Part shown: positions 7,441-15,282 of the stretch, in pieces
Layout: each line of letters starts with the position of its first letter
Numbering within the stretch: the first letter of the stretch is position 1
DNA from: Haloparvum alkalitolerans
GTDB lineage: Archaea > Halobacteriota > Halobacteria > Halobacteriales > Haloferacaceae
Assembly: GCF_050122995.1 (NCBI RefSeq)
Contig: NZ_JBNLIA010000013.1
Coordinates: 75,018 to 139,017 of the forward strand
Length of the DNA stretch: 64,000 nt
Direction: 5' to 3'
Notes under the pieces: generated by a model
What the model saw: only the letters and a program-made list of their open reading frames with translations
What the model was told of the DNA's origin: nothing
Databases searched by the model: none
Position numbers and translations under genes: made by a program

Positions 7441-8405
7441 GCCGCCACCTCCTCGTCCGCGGCCGATTCCTCGTCCGCCGCGGCCTCGGCGTCCGACTCG
7501 CCGCCGACGCGGAGCTTCGCGCAGAAGAACCCACCCGTGTCGTTGTGGTGCGGATAGACGCGGTGAGTGCGCTCGACGCTCGGATCGAACGTCTCGCCGT
7601 CCCACTCCGTGACGCCGGGAACCGTCTCCAGCGGCAGGTCGAACGGAACGAGTTCGCAGTCCTCCGCCTCGAGGACGTGGTCCAGCACCGCCTCGTTCTC
7701 CTCGGGCGCGAACGTGCACGTCGAGTAGACGACGGTGCCGCCGGGCTTCGTCGCCTGCACCGCGCGGGTCAAGATTCCCTTCTGGATCCCTGCGACCTGC
7801 TCGACGTGGTGGAGGGTCCACTCGTCGAGCACGTCAGGGTTCTTCCGGCAGGTCCCCTCACAGGAGCAGGGGGCGTCCACCAGCGCGCGGTCGAACGCGT
7901 CGAACGCGAACGGCTTCAGGGAGAAGTTGCGAGCGTCCTGGTTCGTCACCGCGACGTTCGTGACGCCGAGCCGCTCGGTGTTGTGTCTGAGCGCGGACAG
8001 CCGGCCGAGGTTGCTGTCGTTCGCGACGACCGTCCCGGTGTCGTCCATCGCGGCCGACAGCTGGGTCGTCTTGCTCCCCGGCGCCGCGCAGGCGTCCCAG
8101 ACGCGCTCGCCGGGCTGCGGGTCCAGCGCGAGCCCGGGCAGTACCGAGACCTCCTCCTGTCCGTGGAGCCAGCCGTGGAAGTAGGCCCAGTTCGTGCCCG
8201 GACTCCGGTCCGGGAGCCGGAAGAGGTCGTCGTGCCAGTCGACCGGTTCGAACGTCACGCCCTCCTGTTCGAGCGCACCGACCGCCCGGTCACGGTCCGC
8301 CTTGATCGTGTTGACGCGGACGACGGAGGGGAGCGGCCGGTCGCAGGCCGCCCGGAACGCCGCCGTGTCGTCGACGAGCGGCTCGTACCGCTCCAGTGGG
8401 TTCAT
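7437..8405 (-). CDS. RsmB/NOP2/Sun-family RNA m5C methyltransferase
   Basis: A 322-residue SAM-dependent enzyme that methylates cytosine C5 in tRNA or rRNA. The SAM loop DACAAPGSKTTQLS is at 104-117. Motif IV DAPCSCEGT puts a catalytic cysteine at 180, and the motif VI cysteine is in VVYSTCTFAPEENE. Archaeal members include tRNA m5C enzymes (aTrm4-like); which RNA is modified here is not visible. I chose ATG 8405 (MNPLERYEPLVDD) because the extra upstream residues are arginine-rich and non-family. The next gene overlaps it by 4 nt. Confidence 0.9.
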   Translation of the reverse strand: MNPLERYEPLVDDTAAFRAACDRPLPSVVRVNTIKADRDRAVGALEQEGVTFEPVDWHDDLFRLPDRSPGTNWAYFHGWLHGQEEVSVLPGLALDPQPGERVWDACAAPGSKTTQLSAAMDDTGTVVANDSNLGRLSALRHNTERLGVTNVAVTNQDARNFSLKPFAFDAFDRALVDAPCSCEGTCRKNPDVLDEWTLHHVEQVAGIQKGILTRAVQATKPGGTVVYSTCTFAPEENEAVLDHVLEAEDCELVPFDLPLETVPGVTEWDGETFDPSVERTHRVYPHHNDTGGFFCAKLRVGGESDAEAAADEESAADEEVAA

Positions 8406-8496
8406 ACGCGCCGTTTCGCGCCGGCGGCTTTGTCGGTTTCGGAGGGGCACCGACATCGGTCGAGGAGGGTCCCAGCGAGTCGCGGTCGACGGGGGG

Positions 8497-8504
8497 CTAT
8501 TTAC
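8497..8504 (+). promoter_or_regulatory. TATA box of the PAC2 gene
   Basis: CTATTTAC is centred about 27 nt before the ATG at 8529, which fits a leaderless transcript. Confidence 0.5.
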
Positions 8505-8528
8505 TCGCCTGGGCCCCTACGGATCGTC

Positions 8529-9269
8529 ATGGCGCGTATCAACGTCGTCGCCGACGACATCGACCTCGCGGAGCCGCTGCTCGTCGAGGGACTGCCCGGC
8601 GTCGGCCTCGTGGGGAAGATCGCTGCGGACCATCTGGTCGAGGCCTTCGAGATGACTCACTACGCCAACGTCCACTGCGAGGGACTGCCGGCCGTCGTCA
8701 CCTACGGCGAGGACGATCCCGGGTTAACGAGCCCCGTGCGGCTGTACGCCGACCGGGATCGGAACCTCGTGGTGCTCCAGAGCGACGTGCCCGTCTCGCC
8801 CACGGCCGCGACGGAGTTCGCGGACTGCGTCTCCGGCTGGCTCGACGAGGAGGGCGTGACGCCGCTGTTCCTCTCCGGGTTGCCCCGGGAGAAGGGGCCC
8901 GAACCGCCGGCGATGTACGGGGTCGCGAGCGGCGAGGGACGTGAACTGCTCTCCGACGCCGGGATCGACGATCCAGCGGAGCCGGGGTTGGTCTCCGGAC
9001 CGACGGGAGCGCTGCTGTCCCACGCCGTCGAGCGAGGCGCGACCGCGGTCGGGCTCGTCGTCGAATCGGACCCCGAATTCCCCGATCCCGAGGCGTCGCG
9101 GATCCTGATCACGAAGGGGATCGAGCCGCTGTCGGGGGTCGAGGTTCCCACCGACGACCTCGTCGATCACGCCACGGAGATCCAGCGCGCGAAGGAGCAG
9201 CTCGCGCGCCGGATGCAGAACGCCGAGGAGGAGAGCACGCAGGCGACGCCGCTGCGGATGTATCAGTAG
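8529..9269 (+). CDS. PAC2-family protein (proteasome-assembly-chaperone-like)
   Basis: A 246-residue protein of the PAC2 superfamily. The signature LVEGLPGVGLVGKIAADHL at residues 17-35 is diagnostic. A central region has alternating hydrophobic strands and glycines, including LVSGPTGALLSHAVERGATAVGLVV. The C-terminal helix EIQRAKEQLARRMQ is amphipathic. Eukaryotic homologues assist 20S proteasome assembly. Archaeal members are conserved but not firmly assigned, so a role in proteasome or other complex assembly is inference. It stands alone, converging with menF. Confidence 0.87.
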   Translation: MARINVVADDIDLAEPLLVEGLPGVGLVGKIAADHLVEAFEMTHYANVHCEGLPAVVTYGEDDPGLTSPVRLYADRDRNLVVLQSDVPVSPTAATEFADCVSGWLDEEGVTPLFLSGLPREKGPEPPAMYGVASGEGRELLSDAGIDDPAEPGLVSGPTGALLSHAVERGATAVGLVVESDPEFPDPEASRILITKGIEPLSGVEVPTDDLVDHATEIQRAKEQLARRMQNAEEESTQATPLRMYQ

Positions 9270-9309
9270 CCGGGGCGTCGCCCCGTTGGGGGCTGCGGCC
9301 CGTGGCGCC

Positions 9310-10710
9310 TCAATCGCGTTCCAGCTCGTCGAGGATCGGGCGGTACTTGAGTTGGACCTCGTCCCACTCGCGGTCCGGATCGGAGTCGGCGACGATCCCG
9401 ACGCCGGCGAACAGCGTCGCGCGCCGGCGCGCGACGACCGCCGACCGGATCGCGACCGCGAAACTCCCGTTGCCGGCGGCGTCGATCCACCCGACCGGCG
9501 CCGCGTACCACCCGCGGTCGAACGGCTCCGTCGCGCGGATCGTGTCGAGTGCAGCGTCCGGTGGGAGCCCGCCGACCGCCGGCGTCGGGTGGAGCGCCTC
9601 CACCAGGTCGAGGACGTGGTGGTCGTCGTTCAGTTCCGCCGTGATCGGCGTGTGAAGGTGTTGGACGGTCGCCAGTCGCTTCACCCGGCGCTGCCCGGTC
9701 GCGATCGAGGCCGCGAAGGGGTCGAGTTGGTCCCGGATCGCGTCGACGACGATCTCGTGTTCGTGGCTGTTCTTCGCGTCCGCGAGCAGCTCCTCGGCGA
9801 GCCACTCGTCCTCTTCGGGCGTCTCGCCGCGACCGGTCGTTCCCGCAAGCGCGTCGGTTTCGACGGTCCGTCCGCGAAGCGAAACCAGTCGCTCGGGCGT
9901 GGCGCCGATGAACGCCGTCCCTCCGGCGTCCGGCTCGATGCAGAAACGGCGACAGTCCGGGTACGCCTCGGCGAGCCGTTCGAGCGTCGCTCCCCACGGC
10001 AGGTCCGCCCCGAGATCGGTCTCCAGCGCCTGTGCGAGCACGACCTTTCGGAGCCGGCCGGACTCGATCCGGTCGATCGCTTCTTCTACCCCGGCCCGCC
10101 AGTCGGTGAGCGTCGTCGTCCGGCGCCGCGCCTCGATCCCGGGGCGTGGCGGTCGCGGCGTCTCGTCTTCGAGCCCGGAGAGTGACTCGCGCTCCGCGTC
10201 GAGGCGACGCTCGACCGCGTCCGGATCCGCGTCCGGTCCGGCGGCGTTGACCGTGAGCCAGACGCCGTTGTCGGCGAACGTCACCTGCACGCGCGGGAAG
10301 ACGAAGCGGGCGTCGGGAAATTCGGACCACGCACCACCTCCGTCGTCTGCCCCGGTGGGTTCGGGCACCGCGGCCGCCTCGCTCTCCGCGACGGCCCCGT
10401 CGCGTTCTCCGCGGTCGGCGTGGAACGAGAACCCGCCGAACAGCCGGGGACGTGCGGCCTCGGTTCCGGCGTGAACGTCGCCGGAGCGGAACAGCGCCTC
10501 GGCGGCGTCGCGGACCGCCACGAACCGATCGGAGCTATCCGCGGTCAGGGTCGCGGCGGCGCCGCCCGCGACCACCGTCGCCTCGCCCGGGGCGCTCCAG
10601 ACCGTCCGCGGCGCGTCCAGCGCGTCGAAGGCGGCGCGGAACGCAGGCGGGTCGATCCGGGTCGCCCGGCTCACGAGCGTCGGACGGTCGGTCGAGCGTG
10701 GCGACTCCAT
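9310..10710 (-). CDS. menF: Isochorismate synthase
   Basis: A 466-residue chorismate-utilising enzyme that converts chorismate to isochorismate, the first step of menaquinone synthesis. The C-terminal catalytic domain has GRLRKVVLAQ (active-site lysine region), GATPERLVSLRGRTVETDALAGT, and KNSHEHEIVVDAI, followed by ELNDDHHVLDLVEALHPTPAVGG. The general acid/base glutamates lie in these last blocks. Haloarchaea use menaquinones as respiratory quinones. menE lies about 8 kb away at 19008, and no other men gene is in the window. Its downstream neighbour is convergent. Confidence 0.92.
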   Translation of the reverse strand: MESPRSTDRPTLVSRATRIDPPAFRAAFDALDAPRTVWSAPGEATVVAGGAAATLTADSSDRFVAVRDAAEALFRSGDVHAGTEAARPRLFGGFSFHADRGERDGAVAESEAAAVPEPTGADDGGGAWSEFPDARFVFPRVQVTFADNGVWLTVNAAGPDADPDAVERRLDAERESLSGLEDETPRPPRPGIEARRRTTTLTDWRAGVEEAIDRIESGRLRKVVLAQALETDLGADLPWGATLERLAEAYPDCRRFCIEPDAGGTAFIGATPERLVSLRGRTVETDALAGTTGRGETPEEDEWLAEELLADAKNSHEHEIVVDAIRDQLDPFAASIATGQRRVKRLATVQHLHTPITAELNDDHHVLDLVEALHPTPAVGGLPPDAALDTIRATEPFDRGWYAAPVGWIDAAGNGSFAVAIRSAVVARRRATLFAGVGIVADSDPDREWDEVQLKYRPILDELERD

Positions 10711-10768
10711 TAAAAGACGGTCGGGTCCCCGGCTCCTTTACCCTAACTATCGGAGACGTGCGAAGAGG

Positions 10769-11362
10769 TCAGCTGTACCGCTCCTCGTTCCACGGGTTCG
10801 CCGTGTTCGAGTAGCCGCGCTTCTCCCAGTAGCCCCGCTCCGGTTCGGTGAGGAACTCCACGCCGTCGACCCACTTGGCACCCTTGTAGGCGTACTTGTG
10901 GGGCGTGACGACGCGGAGCGGTCCGCCGTGGTCCGTGGGGAGCTCCTCGCCGTCGTAGTCGTAGACGAACAGCACCGCATCGCGGTCGCACTCGGAAAGC
11001 GGGAGGTTCGTCGTGTAGCCGTCCATCGCGTGGAACATCACGTGGACCGCGTCGTCGTCCACGCCGGCGCGCTCCGCGATCTCCGGAAACGGGACGCCGG
11101 TGAACTCGCAGTCGAACTTGCTCCAGCCGGTGACACAGTGGAAGTCCTGTCGCTGGGTGACGCTCGGGAGGTCCCGGAACTCCTCGTAGGAGAACGAAAG
11201 CGGCTCCTCGACCGCGCCGAAGACCTCGAACGCCCAGTCCTCGCGCGTCCACGACGGCGTGCCGCTCTTCGAGAGTACCGGGAACCGGTCGGTCTTTCGC
11301 TGCCCCGGCGGAAGCCGCTCGTCGCCGTACTCGCGGTAGAGCTGGGTGACGTCCTCGACCAT
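10769..11362 (-). CDS. Sulfite-oxidase-like molybdopterin oxidoreductase (COG2041, MsrP/YedY type)
   Basis: A 197-residue single-domain protein. HCVTGWSKFDCEFTGVPF carries the molybdenum-ligating cysteine at residue 76. TDHGGPLRVVTPHKYAYKGAKWVDGVEFL is the typical C-terminal substrate/cofactor block. Unlike bacterial YedY there is no Tat signal, so it probably works in the cytoplasm. The electron partner and substrate are unknown; sulfoxide, sulfite or N-oxide chemistry is possible for the fold. A TATA-like element (TTTACGTATGG on the plus strand near 11381-11391) lies about 24 nt upstream. Confidence 0.88.
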   Translation of the reverse strand: MVEDVTQLYREYGDERLPPGQRKTDRFPVLSKSGTPSWTREDWAFEVFGAVEEPLSFSYEEFRDLPSVTQRQDFHCVTGWSKFDCEFTGVPFPEIAERAGVDDDAVHVMFHAMDGYTTNLPLSECDRDAVLFVYDYDGEELPTDHGGPLRVVTPHKYAYKGAKWVDGVEFLTEPERGYWEKRGYSNTANPWNEERYS

Positions 11363-11502
11363 ACACGGGATCGGGCCCCGGTTTACGTATGGTTAACGAC
11401 TCGCCGCTCGTTTCGAGAACACGAAGGCAATTTGCCCGAGTAGAAACCTCTGTTCACACAGCCCCACTATCTCTTTGCGTCTCCCCCGGGACTCGCCAGC
11501 AG

Positions 11503-11511
11503 ATTTATATA
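11503..11511 (+). promoter_or_regulatory. TATA box of the ribbon-helix-helix gene
   Basis: ATTTATATA is one of the strongest TATA boxes in the window. It is centred about 32 nt before the ATG at 11539, leaving at most a few leader nucleotides. Confidence 0.6.
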
Positions 11512-11538
11512 CACCGTCCGTTTACGCGGGAACAGAGA

Positions 11539-11757
11539 ATGCCCAACGTCGAGATAACCGTTCCCGAGCACCTGGAGATGCAGATCGCCCAGATGGTCGA
11601 GAAGGGCGAATTCCTGAATCGCGAAGAGGCCATCGAGGACCTGCTGTCGACCGGTATCAAGGCCTACAAGACCAGTGGTCCGACCGACGAGGAGGAGGGG
11701 CCGTCCTTCGAGGAGGAGGGCGGAATGATGGGTCACGAAGACGAGTACGTTTTCTGA
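11539..11757 (+). CDS. Ribbon-helix-helix (CopG-like) DNA-binding protein
   Basis: A 72-residue protein. The N-terminal strand VEITVPEHLEMQIAQMVEKGEFLNREEAIEDLLSTGIKAY is a compact ribbon-helix-helix domain, a dimeric DNA binder usually acting as a repressor or antitoxin. The last 25 residues are acidic and glutamate-rich (DEEEGPSFEEEGG). No toxin gene lies next to it, so a stand-alone regulator is more likely than a toxin-antitoxin pair. The strong upstream TATA box suggests high expression. Its target is unknown. Confidence 0.82.
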   Translation: MPNVEITVPEHLEMQIAQMVEKGEFLNREEAIEDLLSTGIKAYKTSGPTDEEEGPSFEEEGGMMGHEDEYVF

Positions 11758-11830
11758 CGTGCCGCGCTGAATCACCGCGAGACGTTCCGAGGCGCCCGCG
11801 AGCGTGCCCGCGTGCGAGGATTCCCCAATA

Positions 11831-11854
11831 ACTCTTAAAGGGGTCTCACCCCTT
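11831..11854 (+). promoter_or_regulatory. Promoter with overlapping inverted repeat, UPF0058 gene
   Basis: The TATA-like ACTCTTAAAG (11831-11840) is about 28 nt before ATG 11864. It runs into a perfect inverted repeat AAGGGGT-CTC-ACCCCTT (11838-11854). A repeat placed just downstream of TATA, where the preinitiation complex forms, is a good candidate repressor operator. It could also be a coincidental hairpin. Confidence 0.5.
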
Positions 11855-11863
11855 CGTGGAAGC

Positions 11864-12142
11864 ATGCACAAGGAAGAACTCCTCGAGCTCCACGACGAGA
11901 TGGTCACCATCATGGAGTACTTCGAGCAGCGCGAGAACGTCGACGAGGACCTCTTCGAGCCGTACCACCAGCTGGACGTCGACCCCTCTCACGTTCACAA
12001 GTCCAAGAGCGAGCACAAACACGCCGTCTTCGTGCTCGGGAACGCCCTCGCGACCGCGATGAGCGAGGACGAGTTCTCCGCGGCCGGCCGCGTCGGCAAG
12101 CGCATGCAGGAGCTGGCCGACGACGCCGAGAGCAAGATCTGA
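11864..12142 (+). CDS. UPF0058 family protein, paralogue 1
   Basis: A 92-residue protein of UPF0058, small archaeal proteins sometimes annotated as metal-binding. MHKEELLELHDEMVTIMEYFEQ is followed by FEPYHQLDVDPSHVHKSKSEHKHAVFVLGNALA. The histidine-rich central block and the SEHKHAV motif are the family core. A second member at 23380-23631 shares the SEHERAV core. There is no signal peptide or membrane segment, and the biochemical function is unknown. Its promoter overlaps an inverted repeat. Confidence 0.83.
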   Translation: MHKEELLELHDEMVTIMEYFEQRENVDEDLFEPYHQLDVDPSHVHKSKSEHKHAVFVLGNALATAMSEDEFSAAGRVGKRMQELADDAESKI

Positions 12143-12225
12143 TCGCTTCTTCCGGTCCCGGCCGGCCGCGCTAACCGCGACGCCGGCCGCGCCATTCATT
12201 AGCGCGCCCGTCCGAACACGGGCAC

Positions 12226-13893
12226 ATGGTGCTTGACGCGGTGCCGGTTCACCGGCTGGCCGTCGTCGTCGCGTTTCTGGCCGCTTTCGGGGTCGTGTGG
12301 GCGATCGACCGCCCGCGCGGCGCCTGGGGGCGGCGCCTCAGGTCCCGGCTGCTGCTCGGCGTGCCGTGGGGGACGCTCCTGGCCGTCGCGTTCGTCGTCT
12401 GCGTCTATCTCTTCGTGCAGGGTGGGGCCCGGAATCCCTACCGACCCGTGGTCATCCCCTTCCGCGCGTGGTCGTACCTTTACCCGGAGGGGATGATCTG
12501 GGCCGGCTTCGCGCACGCGAACTTCGGCCACGTCACCGGCAACTTGCTGGGGACGCTCGTCGCCGGGACGCTCGCGGAGTACGCGTACGGCCATTTCCCG
12601 CATGGTCGCGGCACGTCGTCGTTCTCCTCGCTTCGGCGGAACCCCTACGTTCGCGCGTTCGCGTTCGTGCCCGCAGCGGTGTTCGTCTGCGGGCTGTTGA
12701 CCGCGCTGTTCGCGCTCGGCCCCGTCATCGGCTTCTCGGGCGTCGTCTTCGCGATGTGGGGCTTCGCGCTGGTCCACTATCCGCTCGGCGCGGTGGTCGC
12801 GCTCGCGGGCTCCTCGCTCGTCCGCCTCCTGTGGAACGCGTTCCGCAACCCCGTGATCGAGGCGTCCGCGGGGCCCTCCTACTCGGCGCCGTGGTGGGCC
12901 GGGATCGCGGTCCAGGGACACGCGCTCGGGCTGTTTCTGGGCGTTTTCGCGGGGCTGTACGTGCTTCGTCACCGCGACGAGCGGCCGAGCGGACTGCGTC
13001 TGTTCGCGGGGACCCTTCTGTTCGGTGCCTCGCAGGGGCTCTGGGCGGTGTACTGGTACCTCGGCAACGAGAGCTACCGGCTCTTCCGGGCGGTCGGAAC
13101 GAGCCTGGTCGTCGTTCTGGCGGTCCTCGTCGCGGCCGCGGGCGCCGCGAGCGCGGCGCCGCTGCTCCGGCGGTGGGCGGTCGACCGGCCGGAGGGGTTC
13201 CGCGAGGCCGCCCGGTCGGCCTCGCCCCGGGCGGTCGCGCTCGTGGTGCTGTGTCTCGGCTTCGGCGTCGTCGTCGGCCCCGCGGTCCCGGTCAACATGA
13301 TGACCACGACCGACGAACCACTTCCGGGCGACCCGGTCGAGATCGAGGGCTACGAGGTCACCTACGCCGAGGACGTGCGCGACCAGACGGTGTCGGTGAT
13401 CGACGTGGAGGCGTTCAACCAGTCGACCGCCGTCAACACGTCCGGCGTCATCGTTCGCAACCCGGACAGGCACATCTGGACGACCGCGCTGACCAAGGGC
13501 AGGCTCGCGCAGGACGGCGCGGGCCAGGTCCGGGTCGGCGGGACCGGCTGGCGGGAGGACGTAGACGTGCGGCGGGCCGGCTGGCGCGCCGTCGGGGGCG
13601 ACCCGACGTACCGGATCGACCTCGTGCACGACGGCGAGACGAGGACCGCATTCGTCTCGGAGCCGAGCGAAGCCGAGGCGACCATCGACGGTCGGAACGT
13701 GACGGTCGCGGCCGTCGAGGGCGGCTTCGACCTCCGGGTGGCGGCGGGGAACGAGACGGCCAGCGCCGCGCTCCCGGCGACCAACGAGTCCGTCGTCGTC
13801 GGCGGGATCGCCTTCGAGCGCGAGGACCGGCGGCTCTACGCGGAGCGCGGCGAGACCCGGGTCCGGATCGCGAACGCCGAGCGATACACCTGA
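12226..13893 (+). CDS. Rhomboid-family intramembrane serine protease
   Basis: A 555-residue membrane protein. The first 350 residues hold the rhomboid domain, with HANFGHVTGNLLGTLVAGTLAEYAYG, the catalytic-serine loop GFSGVVFAMWG near residue 171, and a histidine in VQGHALGLFLGVFAGLYV. Several hydrophobic segments flank these. The C-terminal ~200 residues after a last membrane helix near 345 form a polar extracellular domain (YEVTYAEDVRDQTVSV, then NETASAALPATNESVV). Rhomboids cut substrate transmembrane helices; in haloarchaea they have been linked to surface glycoprotein processing. The substrate here is unknown. Confidence 0.88.
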   Translation: MVLDAVPVHRLAVVVAFLAAFGVVWAIDRPRGAWGRRLRSRLLLGVPWGTLLAVAFVVCVYLFVQGGARNPYRPVVIPFRAWSYLYPEGMIWAGFAHANFGHVTGNLLGTLVAGTLAEYAYGHFPHGRGTSSFSSLRRNPYVRAFAFVPAAVFVCGLLTALFALGPVIGFSGVVFAMWGFALVHYPLGAVVALAGSSLVRLLWNAFRNPVIEASAGPSYSAPWWAGIAVQGHALGLFLGVFAGLYVLRHRDERPSGLRLFAGTLLFGASQGLWAVYWYLGNESYRLFRAVGTSLVVVLAVLVAAAGAASAAPLLRRWAVDRPEGFREAARSASPRAVALVVLCLGFGVVVGPAVPVNMMTTTDEPLPGDPVEIEGYEVTYAEDVRDQTVSVIDVEAFNQSTAVNTSGVIVRNPDRHIWTTALTKGRLAQDGAGQVRVGGTGWREDVDVRRAGWRAVGGDPTYRIDLVHDGETRTAFVSEPSEAEATIDGRNVTVAAVEGGFDLRVAAGNETASAALPATNESVVVGGIAFEREDRRLYAERGETRVRIANAERYT

Positions 13894-13934
13894 GCACGCT
13901 CCGGAGACGGGTTCTCAGACGCCCGCCGGGCGGA

Positions 13935-14570
13935 TCAGTCCGAGCCGCCGTCCCACGCGATGCGGAACACCTCCGCGTCGATCTCGGTCCGGTCGGCGGT
14001 GTGGTGCTCGAACTGCCTGTCGAGCTCGAAGCTCGCGCCGAAGGCGTGGGTCACCGTCCCACCGTTGTCGGCTGCGAAGGACTCCACGAACTCGCGGCTG
14101 CCGGCGTTGTGAACGGAGTAGGAGACGGCCGAGACCTCCGCGGCGGTCGCGAGGAAGGCGCGGTCGGCGTGCTCGTTGCCGGTCCGTGCGCCGAACGGGG
14201 GGTTCATCACGACGGTCGCGGGGTCGGGGACGGAAAGCGGCGCGCGCGTCGCGTCGCCGCGGACCCAGTGGACGGGGGCGCTGGCGGCGACGCGGCGCTC
14301 GTTCTCGCGGGCGACCGCGAGCGCGCTCGGGTCGAGTTCGAGTCCGACGACCCGGGCGGGACCGCGGAGGGCGGCCGCGAGCGCGAACATCCCGGTGCCG
14401 GCGCCGAGGTCGATGACGGTTCGGGCCTCGACGTCGCCGTGGAGGTCGGCGAGGTGGACGACGTGTGCGGCCAGCTCCGGGGGCGTGGGGTACTGTTCGA
14501 GGGCGGCGCGCGGGTCGTCGAAGCCGGCGACGACCGCCAGCTTGGTCTCGAGCGCGCGCTTGGTTGCCAT
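13935..14570 (-). CDS. METTL5-family RNA methyltransferase
   Basis: A 211-residue class I methyltransferase. QYPTPPELAAHVVHLA is followed by the SAM motif VIDLGAGTGMFALAAAL, the acidic loop GLELDPSALAVA, and the catalytic NPPFG motif, the signature of N6-adenine methylases of the METTL5 family. Eukaryotic METTL5 makes m6A in 18S rRNA, and an rRNA target here is inference. Its ATG shares one base with the TGA stop of the upstream gene, so the pair is co-transcribed and probably translationally coupled. Confidence 0.88.
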   Translation of the reverse strand: MATKRALETKLAVVAGFDDPRAALEQYPTPPELAAHVVHLADLHGDVEARTVIDLGAGTGMFALAAALRGPARVVGLELDPSALAVARENERRVAASAPVHWVRGDATRAPLSVPDPATVVMNPPFGARTGNEHADRAFLATAAEVSAVSYSVHNAGSREFVESFAADNGGTVTHAFGASFELDRQFEHHTADRTEIDAEVFRIAWDGGSD

Positions 14571-14974
14571 CAAGCCGAAGTCACGTCGGCCTCGCCCGTA
14601 AGGGTGAGGGTCACGCCCTCGCGGTCGGCGCGCTCGGCCAGCGCCGCGAGCGCGGGCTCGACCTTCGCGGGCTCGGCGACCTCGTCGACCGCGAGTTCGA
14701 TGCGACCGGCGCCGAGGAACGCCGCGGCGCGGACGTAGCCGCGCAGCCGGTCGGCCTCCTCCTGCGTGGCCAGCGAGCAGTCCTCCGCGAAGCAGGCGTC
14801 GACGGACAGGGTCGCCGGCTGGTAGTTCTCCGCCGACAGCGCGCTCTTGAGGTCGCGTAGGTACTCGGGCGCGGTGCTCTCCAGGTCCGACCCGTCCACG
14901 ACGACGGGTTCGACGTCCGCGGGGCGACAGCCGCTGATCGGGGCGTCCACGCCGGCAGACTCGGTGGTGCTCAT
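14570..14974 (-). CDS. Conserved haloarchaeal protein coupled to METTL5
   Basis: A 134-residue acidic protein that I do not recognise. It has only three cysteines: one in ISGCRPADVEP and two in DACFAEDCSLAT. The middle reads as alternating strand and helix (RIELAVDEVAEPAKVEPALAALAERAD, then VTLTLTGEA), a small alpha/beta domain with no signal peptide. It is the first gene of a two-gene unit with the METTL5-type enzyme (stop and start overlap by 1 nt), so a link to RNA modification or translation is plausible but unproven. A TATA box lies about 25 nt upstream. Confidence 0.7.
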   Translation of the reverse strand: MSTTESAGVDAPISGCRPADVEPVVVDGSDLESTAPEYLRDLKSALSAENYQPATLSVDACFAEDCSLATQEEADRLRGYVRAAAFLGAGRIELAVDEVAEPAKVEPALAALAERADREGVTLTLTGEADVTSA

Positions 14975-14993
14975 ACCCACCCATATTCGGTAG

Positions 14994-15003
14994 TTATACA
15001 AAA
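14994..15003 (-). promoter_or_regulatory. TATA box of the METTL5 operon
   Basis: On the minus strand TTTTGTATAA is centred about 25 nt upstream of the ATG at 14974, as for a leaderless transcript. Confidence 0.6.
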
Positions 15004-15250
15004 GTCTTTGTGAATGTTTGGTGGTAATAACCCGTCGAACTGGCGCTCCCCCCGTCGCGTGGGCGGCCGGTCGACGCGACCGAGCACCGGACGTGAACGC
15101 GACCGGCCTCGTCGCGCCGGCCGACGGTCGACCCACCTCCAGACACGGTCGGGGAGGTGCCGGTTCCGGGGGTTTAGACGCCCCAACGGTGCGTTTCCGG
15201 ACACGCCTCGATCACCGGCGGTCGAAAACAGTCGTGAATCCGTCACAAAG
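15004..15250. other. Intergenic region between METTL5 operon and tfb
   Basis: Gap of about 310 bp between two divergent genes. Apart from the two promoters at its ends I see no gene, clear repeat or hairpin. The GC-rich middle (15040-15200) has only short overlapping frames. Confidence 0.5.
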
Positions 15251-15259
15251 GTTTAAATG
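15251..15259 (+). promoter_or_regulatory. TATA box of tfb
   Basis: GTTTAAATG, preceded by a purine-rich CACAAAG (BRE-like), is centred about 28 nt before ATG 15283. Confidence 0.65.
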
Positions 15260-15282
15260 AGCGACTGACCACAAATCTTATA

